Below are positions 31,496 through 39,648 of a stretch of DNA of 39,648 bases, piece after piece. Made by a program: the position numbers and the translations under genes. The first letter of the stretch is position 1. Every line of letters begins with the position of its first letter. The notes under the pieces are model-generated. The model saw nothing but the letters and a program-made list of their open reading frames with translations, ran no database searches and had not been told where the DNA came from. This stretch comes from Streptomyces sp. DvalAA-14 (GTDB lineage Bacteria; Actinomycetota; Actinomycetes; Streptomycetales; Streptomycetaceae): the NCBI RefSeq assembly GCF_900091855.1, contig NZ_FMCH01000349.1:1-39648 (forward strand), written 5' to 3'.

Positions 31496-33243
31496 CCGCA
31501 GCGGCGGCGGCTTCCAGCCGGCCCGACCGGCTTGACCTGCCCGACCTTCCCGGTAGGCCGGGAAACCCCGGAAAGCCCCGCCGCGGGCCCTGCCCCAGCC
31601 GCGCCACCGCGATCCGGCTCGCCCTGATGACCCCGCCGCTCGCCTTCCTCGGCGTCTTCTTCGCCTACCCCGTCGCCTCCATCGTCGGCCGCGGCCTGCA
31701 CCAGGGCGGCAGCTGGCACCTCGCCCCGATCGGGGACGTGCTCGGCGACGCTTCGATCCGGCACGTGCTGTGGTTCACCTGCTGGCAGGCGGCCGCCTCC
31801 ACCGCGCTGACGCTGGCCCTGGCGCTCCCCGGCGCCTACGTCTTCGCGCGGCTGGACTTCCCCGGCAAGCGGCTGCTGCGGGCGGTCGTCACGGTGCCGT
31901 TCGTCCTGCCGACGGTCGTGGCAGGCACCGCCTTCCTGGCCCTGCTGGGCCGGGGCGGCTTCACCGACGACCTGTTCGGCTTCCGACTGGACACCAGTGT
32001 GTGGGCGATCCTCGTCGCGCACGTCTTCTTCAACTACGCGGTGGTCGTCCGCACCGTCGGCGGTCTGTGGGCGCAACTCGACCCCCGGCAGGAAGAGGCC
32101 GCCCGGATGCTCGGCGCCGGACGGTTCCCGGCCTGGCGGCGGGTGACGCTGCCCGCGCTGGGGCCGTCGGTGGCCGCCGCCGGGCTGATGGTCTTCCTGT
32201 TCACCTTCACCTCCTTCGGCGTGATCCAGATCCTCGGCGGCCCCACCTACTCCACCCTCGAAGTCGAGATCTACCGGCAGACCGCCGAACTCCTCGACCT
32301 GCCGACCGCCGCCGTCCTCACCCTGCTCCAACTCGCCGCCGTCGCCTTGATCCTGGGCGTGCACGCCTGGACGGTACGGCGCCGCGAGGCGACCTTGCGG
32401 CTGGTCGACGCGGCCCGCACCGCGCACCGGCCGCGCGGCGGCGAACGAGCCCTGCTGGCCGCCGTGCTCGGCGTGGTCGCGCTGCTGATCCTGCTGCCGC
32501 TCGGTGTGCTCGTGGCCCGCTCGCTGGACGGCCCCGGCGGCTACGGCTTCACCTACTACCGCGCCCTCACCTCCGCCGACGCCAGCGGCGGCACCTTCCT
32601 GGTCGCCCCCTTGCAGACGGTGTGGAACTCGCTGCGGTACGCGGCCGTCGCCACCGTCGTCGCCCTGCTGATCGGCGGGCTGGCCGCGGCGGCCCTGGTC
32701 CGCAGAGCCGGGCGGCTGGTGCGCGGCTTCGACGCGCTGCTGATGCTGCCGCTGGGCACCTCCGCCGTCACCGTCGGCTTCGGTTTCCTGATCACCCTCG
32801 ACAAGCCGCCGCTGGACCTGCGGGACTCCTGGCTGCTGGTGCCGCTGGCGCAGGCGCTGGTCGGGGTGCCGTTCGTGGTGAGGGTCATGCTGCCGGTGCT
32901 GCGGGCGGTGGACCACCGGCTGCGGGAGGCGGCGGCCGTGCTGGGGGCCTCGCCGGCCCGGGTCTGGCGCGAGGTGGAACTCCCGTTCGTGGGGCGGGCG
33001 CTGGGCATCGCCGCGGGGTTCGCGTTCGCGGTGTCGCTCGGCGAGTTCGGGGCGACGGTCTTCATCGCCCGCCCGGACAGCCCGACCCTCCCGGTCGCCG
33101 TCGCCCGCCTGCTCGGCCGTCCCGGACCCGCCGACTACGGCCAGGCGATGGCCCTGAGCACCATCTTGATGCTGGTGTGCGCCGCCTCGCTGCTGGTCCT
33201 GGAGAACCTCAGGACCAGCTCCGCATCCTCCGGGGAGTTCTAG
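31492..33243 (+). CDS. thiP: thiamine-type ABC transporter permease (fused double domain)
   Basis: A 583-residue membrane protein with about 12 helices, made of two MetI-like permease domains in one chain, as in ThiP. Each half has the EAA loop contacting the ATPase: EEAARMLGAGRFPAWRRVTL in the first and REAAAVLGASPARVWREVEL in the second. The start is uncertain: GTG 31492 overlaps the thiB stop (GTGA), while ATG 31474 would overlap by 22 bases; neither has a well-spaced ribosome site. The stop TAG is directly followed by the thiQ ATG. Confidence 0.9.
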   Translation: MTAAAAASSRPDRLDLPDLPGRPGNPGKPRRGPCPSRATAIRLALMTPPLAFLGVFFAYPVASIVGRGLHQGGSWHLAPIGDVLGDASIRHVLWFTCWQAAASTALTLALALPGAYVFARLDFPGKRLLRAVVTVPFVLPTVVAGTAFLALLGRGGFTDDLFGFRLDTSVWAILVAHVFFNYAVVVRTVGGLWAQLDPRQEEAARMLGAGRFPAWRRVTLPALGPSVAAAGLMVFLFTFTSFGVIQILGGPTYSTLEVEIYRQTAELLDLPTAAVLTLLQLAAVALILGVHAWTVRRREATLRLVDAARTAHRPRGGERALLAAVLGVVALLILLPLGVLVARSLDGPGGYGFTYYRALTSADASGGTFLVAPLQTVWNSLRYAAVATVVALLIGGLAAAALVRRAGRLVRGFDALLMLPLGTSAVTVGFGFLITLDKPPLDLRDSWLLVPLAQALVGVPFVVRVMLPVLRAVDHRLREAAAVLGASPARVWREVELPFVGRALGIAAGFAFAVSLGEFGATVFIARPDSPTLPVAVARLLGRPGPADYGQAMALSTILMLVCAASLLVLENLRTSSASSGEF

Positions 33244-34374
33244 ATGGCGACACAACCCCACGCACAACCCCACGCACAACGCCGGTCCGAGGCGGGGCCG
33301 CGGCCCGAGGTCCGGTCCCTGTCGGAGCCGGCGCCCCCCGCGCTGCTGCGCCTGGACGCCGCGACCGTACGGTTCGGGGCGCGCGCCGCGCTCGACGCCG
33401 TCGACCTGGACGTCGCCGCGCACGAGATCGTCTGCGTGCTCGGGCCCAGCGGCAGCGGCAAGTCCACGCTGCTGCGGGCCGTCGCCGGACTCCAGCGGCT
33501 CGACGCCGGGCGGGTCCTGCTCGACGGCGCCGACCAGCGGGCGGTGCCCGCACACCGGCGCGGGGTGGGCCTGATGTTCCAGGACCACCAGCTCTTCCCG
33601 CAGCGCGACGTCGGCGGCAACGTCGCCTTCGGACCGCGCATGCACAAGGTGCCGCGCGGGCCGCGCGAGCGCCGGGTGGCCGAACTCCTCGACCTGGTGG
33701 GGCTGCCCGGCGCCGCCCACCGGTCCGTCGCCACGCTGTCCGGCGGCGAGCAGCAACGTGTCGCCCTGGCCCGGGCGCTCGCCCCCGAGCCCCGGCTGCT
33801 GATGCTGGACGAACCGCTCGGCCAGCTCGACCGCTCGCTGCGGGAACGCCTCGTGGTGGAACTGCGGCAGCTGTTCGGCCGGTTGGGCACCACCGTGCTG
33901 GCCGTCACGCACGACCAGGGGGAGGCGTTCGCGCTCGCCGACCGCGTGGTGGTGATGCGGGACGGCCGGATCGCCCAGTCCGGGACGCCACTCGAGGTCT
34001 GGCAGCAGCCGGCCTCGGAGTTCGTGGCCCGCTTCCTCGGCTTCGACAACATCACCGAGGGTGTCGTCGACGGGGCCGTCGCGGACACCGTTTGGGGCAG
34101 GGTGCCGGTGCCCGACGGCACTCCGGAAGGGCCCTGCCGGCTGCTGATCCGGCCCGCCGGGGTACGGCTCGGGCCGCCCGGCGGCGGCCTGGGCTGCGAG
34201 GTGGTCGCCCGCACGTTCCGCGGCGGGCACGTCGCGGTGATGCTGCGGCCCGAGCGCGGGCCGGCCCTGGAGGCCGAGTGCGGGCTGCGGGACGCCCCGG
34301 CCGAGGGCGCCCGGGTCGGCGCCGCCTTCGCGGCGGAGGAAGTCGTCGTCCTCGACGGGCCCGCCGCCGGCTGA
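33244..34374 (+). CDS. thiQ: thiamine-type ABC transporter ATPase
   Basis: A 376-residue ABC ATPase that begins immediately after the permease stop. A ~35-residue polar leader with an AQPHAQ repeat precedes the nucleotide-binding domain: Walker A GPSGSGKST, Q-loop MFQDHQLFPQRDVGGNVAFG, signature LSGGEQQRVALARAL, Walker B LLMLDEP and H-loop LAVTHDQGEAFALADR. The C-terminal ~130 residues form a TOBE-like extension (PEGPCRLLIRPAGVRLGPPG), longer than in E. coli ThiQ. It powers the ThiBPQ importer under riboswitch control. Confidence 0.92.
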   Translation: MATQPHAQPHAQRRSEAGPRPEVRSLSEPAPPALLRLDAATVRFGARAALDAVDLDVAAHEIVCVLGPSGSGKSTLLRAVAGLQRLDAGRVLLDGADQRAVPAHRRGVGLMFQDHQLFPQRDVGGNVAFGPRMHKVPRGPRERRVAELLDLVGLPGAAHRSVATLSGGEQQRVALARALAPEPRLLMLDEPLGQLDRSLRERLVVELRQLFGRLGTTVLAVTHDQGEAFALADRVVVMRDGRIAQSGTPLEVWQQPASEFVARFLGFDNITEGVVDGAVADTVWGRVPVPDGTPEGPCRLLIRPAGVRLGPPGGGLGCEVVARTFRGGHVAVMLRPERGPALEAECGLRDAPAEGARVGAAFAAEEVVVLDGPAAG

Positions 34375-34420
34375 GCCCGCCGGCTGAGCCCGCCGGCCGG
34401 ACCCGCCGCAAGCCCGCCGG
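34366..34420. repeat. GCCCGCCGG simple repeats between convergent genes
   Basis: About five imperfect copies of GCCCGCCGGC and variants fill the short gap between the thiQ stop and the LOG-like gene. The inverted combination CCCGCCGGCCGG could serve as a bidirectional terminator. Nothing more specific can be seen. Confidence 0.4.
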
Positions 34421-34435
34421 CCGGGCCCGCGGCGG

Positions 34436-35682
34436 TCAGCTCCTGGTGAGGCGGTTCAGCGCGCCCGGCACGTCCGCCACGCTGTCGACCAGGGCGATCC
34501 GGCGGGCCATCGGCCGGTCCGCCGCCAGGGCCTCCAGCAGCGGCCACACCGGCAGGTGCGTCGTCCAGTGGGCACGGTCCACCAGCACCATCGGGGCGGC
34601 CCGCCCCGCGACGCGTAGTAGTTCGGCGTCGCCGCGTCGAAGACCTCCTGCACGGTGCCGGCCGCCCCCGGCAGGAAGACCACGCCCGCGGTGCAGCGGG
34701 ACAGCAGGCCGTCCTCCCGGGTGGCGTTGGCGAAGAACTTGGCGATGTGCGCGGCGAAGGCGTTCGGCGGCTCGTGCCCGTAGAACCAGGTCGGCAGCCC
34801 GTACGAGGGACCGCCGTCCGGCCACCGGTCCCGTACCGCGAAGGCGGCGGCCGCCCACTCGGTCACCGACGGGCGGAACGAGGGCGCGCCCGCCAGGACG
34901 GCCAGGGCCTTGCTCAGCATCAGGTCGTCGTACGGGGCCGCGTACGCGCCGAAGTTGGCGGCCTCCATCGCGCCGGGACCGCCGCCGGTCGCCACCGTCA
35001 GTCCCTGGCGGGTCAGGTCCCGGGCCAGGCGGGCGGTGCCCGCGTAGGCGTCGGAGCCGCGCTGCATGGCGTGGCCGCCCATCAGGCCCACGACGGGCCG
35101 GCCGCTCAGGCGTTCGTCCAAGGCGTCGCCGACCGAGTCGTCGTGGATCGACCGCAGCATCGAGGCGAGTATGTCGCCGTTGGCGGCGGCCCGCTGGAAC
35201 CACTCGTACGTGCCGGCGTCCGCGGTGGCCGGATAGCCGCCCTCCTCGAGCCCTTCGTACAGTTCCTCGGGCGTGTAGAGCGTGGCCCGATAGGGGTCGA
35301 ACGGCAGGCCGGGCACCGGCGGGAAGACGAGCGCGCCGTTGGCCCGGACGTGCGCCAGGGCCTGCGGCTCCATCGCGCAGCCCAGGAACACCGCTTGCGA
35401 GGTCTCCGCGACCAGCAGTGCGAACGTCCGCTCCGTCAGGTCCACCGCCTGCACCCGGTAACCGGCGAGCGACCCGGTGACGGCGACGTGGTCGAACTCC
35501 TCCAGCGTCTCGATCTCCCGCACGGCGCCCCGCGCGGGCCGCACGACCCCGGGCTCGACGGCCGCCGGCCCGTCCCCCGGCCCGGGCGGCTCGACGCCGC
35601 CCCGGCTCGCGTTGGATTCACCGCCCGGCGCGGGCATCGGCGGTACGTCGGCGGAAGGCGTCTCAGCGGGCACGTCCAGCAC
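34436..35682 (-). pseudogene. LOG-family protein gene with a one-base frameshift
   Basis: From GTG 35682 (GGAGGG six bases upstream) the frame encodes a protein with the LOG-type nucleotide-binding signature: PVVGLMGGHAMQRGSDAYAG, TVATGGGPGAMEAANFGAYA and VFLPGAAGTVQEVFDAATPN. Near 34596-34608 the conserved sequence moves into another frame: NYYASRG is followed by RAAPMVLVDRAHWTTHLPVW only after a -1 shift, and the true end is the stop at 34436. The shift is in a GC-rich run, so it may be a sequencing error, a real mutation, or a shift site. LOG proteins release cytokinin-like bases or hydrolyse nucleotide monophosphates; the ~180-residue N-terminal extension is unassigned. Confidence 0.78.
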
Positions 35683-35885
35683 GATAGCCCTCCGGGCGGG
35701 GCGCGTGGGCCTCACGGCGCCGCCGCCACGCCTGACGGCCCGGCTTCGCGGGGACGCCGCGGCCGGACGGTGGGAGGTGTCCCGCCGCCGCGGTGGATGA
35801 CGGCATCCGCGGCCGCCGGGTGGGTGGTGGGGCGTCCCGGCCGGCCCGTCCCGCCGACGGGGGGCGGTGAGGGCCGCCGCTCCCG

Positions 35886-37007
35886 TCAGGGTTTGGTGGG
35901 GATGGAGGACAGGAGCGCCACCAGGGCCGTGAGGGGGAGGAGGGCGGTCAGGAGGAAGGTGGTGCGCAGGGCGAGGGCGGTGCGCTGGAGGGTGGGGGTG
36001 GCGGCGACCGCGTGCAGGGCCGTTGTGGTGTCGGTGCGGGCGTCTTTGGTGGCGCGCAGGGCGAGGGCGGAGGTGGCGAGGACGCAGAGGGTGATGAGCG
36101 CGGTGGCGAAGAGGGTGACGGGGCCGATGGGGTGGTGGCCGGCGTGCCGGAAGCCGTAGACGGCGAGGGCGGCCGCCGCGGTGGCGGAGAGCAGGCCGAG
36201 GGGGCGGCCGATCGCGCGGGACTCGTGCTGGAGGGCGCGGCCGGCGAGCAGGCGCAAGGGGCCGGGGCGGTAGCAGGCGAGGATGCGACCGCAGGCGTGG
36301 ACCAGGCCGGGACCGGCCACCGCCAGGCCGGCCGTGGCGAGGACCCAGCCGGCGACCGAGCCCGGCGGGATCGAACCCAGGCCGCTGGGCAGCGGGAGCG
36401 CGTGCCCCTGGGTGACGGTCACTTCGACGGCCAGGCCGATCGTGGTGAGCACCACCCCCCACGGCAGACCGCGGGGCGCGTCGTGCGACGGGGCCGATCC
36501 GGGGCGCAGCCGGGATGCGGTGGCGGCGGCGGCGACAGCCGGGACCAGCGCGAGCAGGGTGATCGCGCCGGCCAGCGGCAGCGGCTTGCCCGCGGCCAGC
36601 AGGCCCGGTCCGACCCCGTCGAACGGCACACCGGTCACATCACCGCGCAGCTGGAGGAAGACCAGCAGCGCCACGACGCTGCCGACGGCGCAGACCATCG
36701 CGGTGGTCGCCGCGGCGAGCAGCACGAGGGCGGTCCGGCCGAGCCCGGCCGCCGAGAGGCCCGCGGCGGGCCAGTCGGAGGGCTGCGCCCGGCCCACCGC
36801 GACGGCGAGCTGCGCGGTCACCGCCACCGGCAGCGCGCACCACCCGAGGCGTACGACCGCGTCGGACGCGCCGTGCTCGGGATGGGCCAGTGCCCAGCCG
36901 AGTGAGGACAGCAGCAGCAGCCCGGTGCCCGCCGACGCGGCGACGACCAGGGCCCACCTGGCCAGCGCGGCGGGGCGGCTTCCCCGCAGGACTCGCAGAC
37001 TCAGCAC
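35886..37007 (-). CDS. ABC transporter membrane protein
   Basis: A 373-residue integral membrane protein read from GTG 37007, with about eight to ten helices (ALVVAASAGTGLLLLSSLGW, LVLLAAATTAMVCAVGSVVA, LAGAITLLALVPAVAAAATA, TTFLLTALLPLTALVALLSS). It lies 55 bp after the ABC ATPase on the same strand and is presumably its permease. No substrate motif is visible; the layout suggests a small FtsX-like or drug-export type transporter. The gap 35683-35885 before the LOG-like gene contains no gene. Confidence 0.75.
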   Translation of the reverse strand: MLSLRVLRGSRPAALARWALVVAASAGTGLLLLSSLGWALAHPEHGASDAVVRLGWCALPVAVTAQLAVAVGRAQPSDWPAAGLSAAGLGRTALVLLAAATTAMVCAVGSVVALLVFLQLRGDVTGVPFDGVGPGLLAAGKPLPLAGAITLLALVPAVAAAATASRLRPGSAPSHDAPRGLPWGVVLTTIGLAVEVTVTQGHALPLPSGLGSIPPGSVAGWVLATAGLAVAGPGLVHACGRILACYRPGPLRLLAGRALQHESRAIGRPLGLLSATAAAALAVYGFRHAGHHPIGPVTLFATALITLCVLATSALALRATKDARTDTTTALHAVAATPTLQRTALALRTTFLLTALLPLTALVALLSSIPTKP

Positions 37008-37062
37008 GCGGCCACCGCTTTCTTCCAGGCGCCGCGCGGACCCCGCGCCGCTGTGCCGCCGC

Positions 37063-37785
37063 TCATACCGGGGCCGGTGCGGTGAGTTCGCGGTCCTCGG
37101 TGCGCGTGGCCCCCGCGGGGCGGCCGTCCACCAGGGCGAAGGTGCGGTCGGCGTGCCGGCTGATCTCCGGGTCGCCGGCGGCGAGGACCACGGTGATGCC
37201 GTGCGAGCGGGCCGCACTGGTCAGGGTGCGCAGCAGCTGGTCGCGGTCGGCGCGATGCAGCGGCGCGGTCGGCTCGTCGGCGAAGACCACGTCGGGTCCG
37301 GTGACCAGCGCCCGGGCGATCGCGACGCGCTGCCGCTGGGCGTGCCCCAGGTCGACCGGCCGGCGCTTGGCGATGTCGCCGATGTCGAGCCGGTCCAGCC
37401 ACTCCTGGGCGGCGGCTCTGGACACCCGGTGGCCGTCGCCGCGCATCAGCAGCGGCAGCGCCGCGTTCTCCCACGCGCTGAGTTCGGGCAGCAGTTGCCG
37501 GCCCGCGCCGACCCAGCCGAAGCGTTCGCGCCGCAGGGTCTCCCGGGCCCCCTCGGACAGGGTGTGCACCGGGGAGCTGTTGAACCACACCTCGCCCTCG
37601 TCCGGGACCAGCTGCCCGGACAGGCAGTGCAGCAGCGTGGACTTGCCGGAGCCGCGCGGACCGGTCACCGCGAGGATCTCGCCGGCCCTGACGTTGATCG
37701 AGACGCCGAGCAGGGCCGGCGAGCCCTGGTGGGCGTGGTGCAGGGCGCGGGCCCAGAGCACGTCGTTGTCGGGCGGGGTCCCCAT
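37063..37785 (-). CDS. ABC transporter ATP-binding protein (LolD/MacB type)
   Basis: A 240-residue ATPase from ATG 37785 behind GGAGGA. Walker A is GPRGSGKST, the Q-loop region reads GWVGAGRQLLPELSAWENAA, and Walker B is VVFADEPTAPL. The ABC signature, usually LSGGQ, is degenerate here: LGHAQRQRVAIARAL. The overall pattern (RERFGWV, ENAALPLLMRG) is of the LolD/MacB family of exporters. The His switch at VVLAAGDPEISRHADRTF is also unusual because the normal H after the strand is not present. It pairs with the membrane protein downstream. Confidence 0.82.
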   Translation of the reverse strand: MGTPPDNDVLWARALHHAHQGSPALLGVSINVRAGEILAVTGPRGSGKSTLLHCLSGQLVPDEGEVWFNSSPVHTLSEGARETLRRERFGWVGAGRQLLPELSAWENAALPLLMRGDGHRVSRAAAQEWLDRLDIGDIAKRRPVDLGHAQRQRVAIARALVTGPDVVFADEPTAPLHRADRDQLLRTLTSAARSHGITVVLAAGDPEISRHADRTFALVDGRPAGATRTEDRELTAPAPV

Positions 37786-38057
37786 GCCGTTCCTCCGCGG
37801 GTCGTTCCCCCGGTGCGTTCGGCTGGGGCGTCGAAAGCCAGTACGTCGAACACCGATGCGTCAAACGAGCCGAGGGGTTGGGCGGTCACTTCGGCACCCT
37901 AGGCACGCGGCGGTGACGGCGGCCGCAGGCGCGGCGCCCGGGTCCTCCGGATGGAGGGCACCGGCCGGGGCCGCCCGCATCGCCCCCGCGAGCGCGGCGC
38001 CCCATCCGGTGCCCCGCCCGCTGCCCCGCCCGGCCCTGGATCACCCACATCCCCGCG

Positions 38058-38066
38058 TTGTCCACA
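38058..38066 (+). promoter_or_regulatory. DnaA-box-like site TTGTCCACA
   Basis: This matches the GC-adapted DnaA box of Streptomyces (TTGTCCACA). It lies in the 361-bp divergent region between the ABC ATPase and the aldehyde dehydrogenase, 80 bp before the latter. The significance is uncertain; nothing else definite was seen in this gap. Confidence 0.35.
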
Positions 38067-38146
38067 GCCCAGCTTCTCGCCGACCGGCATCCTGTTTAAG
38101 CTGGGCGGTGTCTCACCGATTGGACAAGCATCAGGGAGCGAGCGCC

Positions 38147-39592
38147 GTGACCGAACTCCGTACTCTGCGCAACTACATCGACGGAGAATTCCGCGACGCC
38201 GCCGACGGGGGCACCACCGAGGTGGTCAATCCGGTGACGGGGGAGCCGTACGCCCGCGCGCCGCTGTCCCGGCAGACCGACGTGGACGCGGCGATGGAGG
38301 CCGCCGCGGCCGCCTTCCCGGGCTGGCGGGACAGCACGCCCGCCGAGCGGCAGCGCGCGCTGCTGAAGATCGCCGACGCGGTCGAGGCCCGGGCCGAGGA
38401 GCTGATCGCCGTCGAGAGCGAGAACACCGGCAAACCGCTCGGGCTGACCGCGAGCGAGGAGATCCCGCCGATGGTCGACCAGATCCGGTTCTTCGCCGGC
38501 GCCGCCCGCATGCTGGAGGGCCGGTCGGCCGGTGAGTACATGGAGGGACTCACCTCCATCGTGCGCCGCGAGCCGGTCGGGGTGTGCGCGCAGGTCGCAC
38601 CCTGGAACTACCCGATGATGATGGCCGTGTGGAAGTTCGCGCCGGCCATCGCGGCGGGCAACACCGTGGTGTTCAAGCCGTCCGACACCACCCCCGCCTC
38701 CGCCGTGCTCCTCGCCGAGATCCTCGGCTCCGTCCTGCCCAAGGGCGTCTTCAACGTGGTGTGCGGCGACCGCGACACCGGCCGGCTGATGGTCGAGCAC
38801 CCGGTGCCGGCCATGGCGTCCATCACCGGTTCGGTACGGGCCGGCATCGAGGTCGCGGCGACCGCGGCGAAGGACGTCAAGCGGGTCCACCTGGAGCTGG
38901 GCGGCAAGGCGCCGGTCGTCGTCTTCGACGACCTGGACAGCGCGGCCATCACCAAGGCGGCCGAGGACATCGCGGTGGCCGGCTTCTTCAACGCCGGCCA
39001 GGACTGCACCGCCGCCACCCGCGTCCTGGTCCAGGAGTCCGTCCGCGAGGAGTTCACCGCGGCGCTGACGAAGGCCGCGGCCGGCACCAAGACCGGCCTG
39101 CCCGACGACGAGGACGTCCTGTACGGCCCGCTCAACAACGCCGCCCAGCTCGCCCAGGTCAGCGGCTTCATCGAGCGGCTCCCCGGCCACGCCAGGATCG
39201 AGACCGGCGGCCACCGGGTCGGCGAGCGCGGCTACTTCTACGCGCCCACCGTCGTCTCCGGGCTCCGGCAGGACGACGAGATCATCCAGCGCGAGGTGTT
39301 CGGACCGGTGATCACCGTGCAGTCCTTCACCGACGAGGACCAGGCGGTGCAGTGGGCCAACGGCGTCGACTACGCGCTCGCCTCATCGGTCTGGACGAAG
39401 AACCACGGGCGGGCCATGCGGATGTCGAAGCGGCTGGACTTCGGGTGCGTGTGGATCAACACCCACATCCCGCTGGTCGCGGAGATGCCGCACGGCGGCT
39501 TCAAGCAGTCCGGCTACGGCAAGGACCTGTCCGGATACGGGTTCGAGGACTACACCCGGATCAAGCATGTGATGACGTCGCTGGACGCCTAA
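38147..39592 (+). CDS. aldehyde dehydrogenase (gamma-aminobutyraldehyde type)
   Basis: A 481-residue NAD-dependent aldehyde dehydrogenase from GTG 38147 behind GGGAG. The family residues are present: APWNYPMMMAVWKFAPAIAA, FKPSDTTP, ITGSVRAGIEVA, general base Glu near 250 in LELGGKAP, and catalytic Cys near 287 in NAGQDCTAATRV, with EVFGPVITV and PHGGFKQSGYGKDLSGYGFE at the end. The closest family by sequence feel is gamma-aminobutyraldehyde/betaine-aldehyde dehydrogenase (PatD/PuuC-like), suggesting a role in polyamine catabolism. The remaining 56 bases of the window after it are GC-rich with a possible hairpin and no gene. Confidence 0.92.
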   Translation: MTELRTLRNYIDGEFRDAADGGTTEVVNPVTGEPYARAPLSRQTDVDAAMEAAAAAFPGWRDSTPAERQRALLKIADAVEARAEELIAVESENTGKPLGLTASEEIPPMVDQIRFFAGAARMLEGRSAGEYMEGLTSIVRREPVGVCAQVAPWNYPMMMAVWKFAPAIAAGNTVVFKPSDTTPASAVLLAEILGSVLPKGVFNVVCGDRDTGRLMVEHPVPAMASITGSVRAGIEVAATAAKDVKRVHLELGGKAPVVVFDDLDSAAITKAAEDIAVAGFFNAGQDCTAATRVLVQESVREEFTAALTKAAAGTKTGLPDDEDVLYGPLNNAAQLAQVSGFIERLPGHARIETGGHRVGERGYFYAPTVVSGLRQDDEIIQREVFGPVITVQSFTDEDQAVQWANGVDYALASSVWTKNHGRAMRMSKRLDFGCVWINTHIPLVAEMPHGGFKQSGYGKDLSGYGFEDYTRIKHVMTSLDA

Positions 39593-39648
39593 GGGCTGTC
39601 CCACTCTTCCGGGCCCGCGGCCCCCGGCAGCTCCGCCGGCCCCGGCGG

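Noticed and set aside
31144-34230. A 1028-codon minus-strand frame opposite the thiamine transporter
   Set aside because: It is a mirror of thiB-thiP-thiQ codons, with Gln/Gly/His-rich sequence, no ribosome site and no domain.
31770-35480. A 1236-codon plus-strand frame across thiP, thiQ and beyond
   Set aside because: Arg/Ala/Pro-rich out-of-frame shadow that crosses convergent real genes.
38001-38146. Upstream extension of the aldehyde dehydrogenase frame
   Set aside because: The open frame upstream is antisense to the ABC ATPase and intergenic DNA; the enzyme begins normally at GTG 38147.

Overview
The window reads as chromosome from a high-GC actinomycete, almost certainly a Streptomyces or close relative. 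It has strong G/C third-position bias, the gene order DUF2469-yraN-comM-dprA-whiG, then rpsB-tsf-pyrH-frr-cdsA-rlmN, a sporulation sigma factor (WhiG), and an integrative element of the actinomycete conjugative type.

Left core (1-12100). A partial Nudix gene, DUF2469, yraN, comM and dprA run rightward, the last three overlapping by one base at each junction. whiG and a TetR regulator follow, then a convergent degenerate M23 peptidase. The translation and lipid block comes next: rpsB, tsf, pyrH, frr and cdsA, with strong hairpins between rpsB/tsf and tsf/pyrH.

Integrated element (12101-29122, about 17.0 kb between cores). It is bounded by identical 26-bp cores that contain codons 1-6 of rlmN, so the target is the 5' end of that gene. 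From left to right it holds a terminator, a tyrosine integrase with its excisionase, and a dense TGACGCA repeat cluster that may be the origin. Then come a split replication module (ATPase plus primase-polymerase), small Spd-like membrane and zinc-knuckle proteins, palindromic operators, and a TraB/FtsK DNA translocase. A tightly overlapped leftward operon follows: DUF2637, small hypotheticals, a GGDEF protein, a C5 cytosine methyltransferase and a zinc-binding protein. It appears to be driven by a promoter overlapped by a 31-bp palindrome. The right end has an XRE/PLD-like regulator plus Nudix pair facing an HD-GntR-membrane-protein operon; the last two genes lie in a markedly AT-richer segment.

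The most unusual feature is the junction design. The element carries its own diverged copy of the rlmN upstream region, so after integration rlmN is expressed from element-borne sequence with an altered Shine-Dalgarno. The native rlmN promoter is left driving a 12-codon minigene that runs directly into a 17-bp-stem terminator.

Right core (29103-39648). rlmN is followed by a TPP riboswitch and a thiamine-type ABC transporter (thiB-thiP-thiQ). On the minus strand are a LOG-like gene with a one-base frameshift and a two-gene ABC exporter. The window ends with a rightward aldehyde dehydrogenase.

All assignments come from reading sequence and translations by eye; no database search was run.
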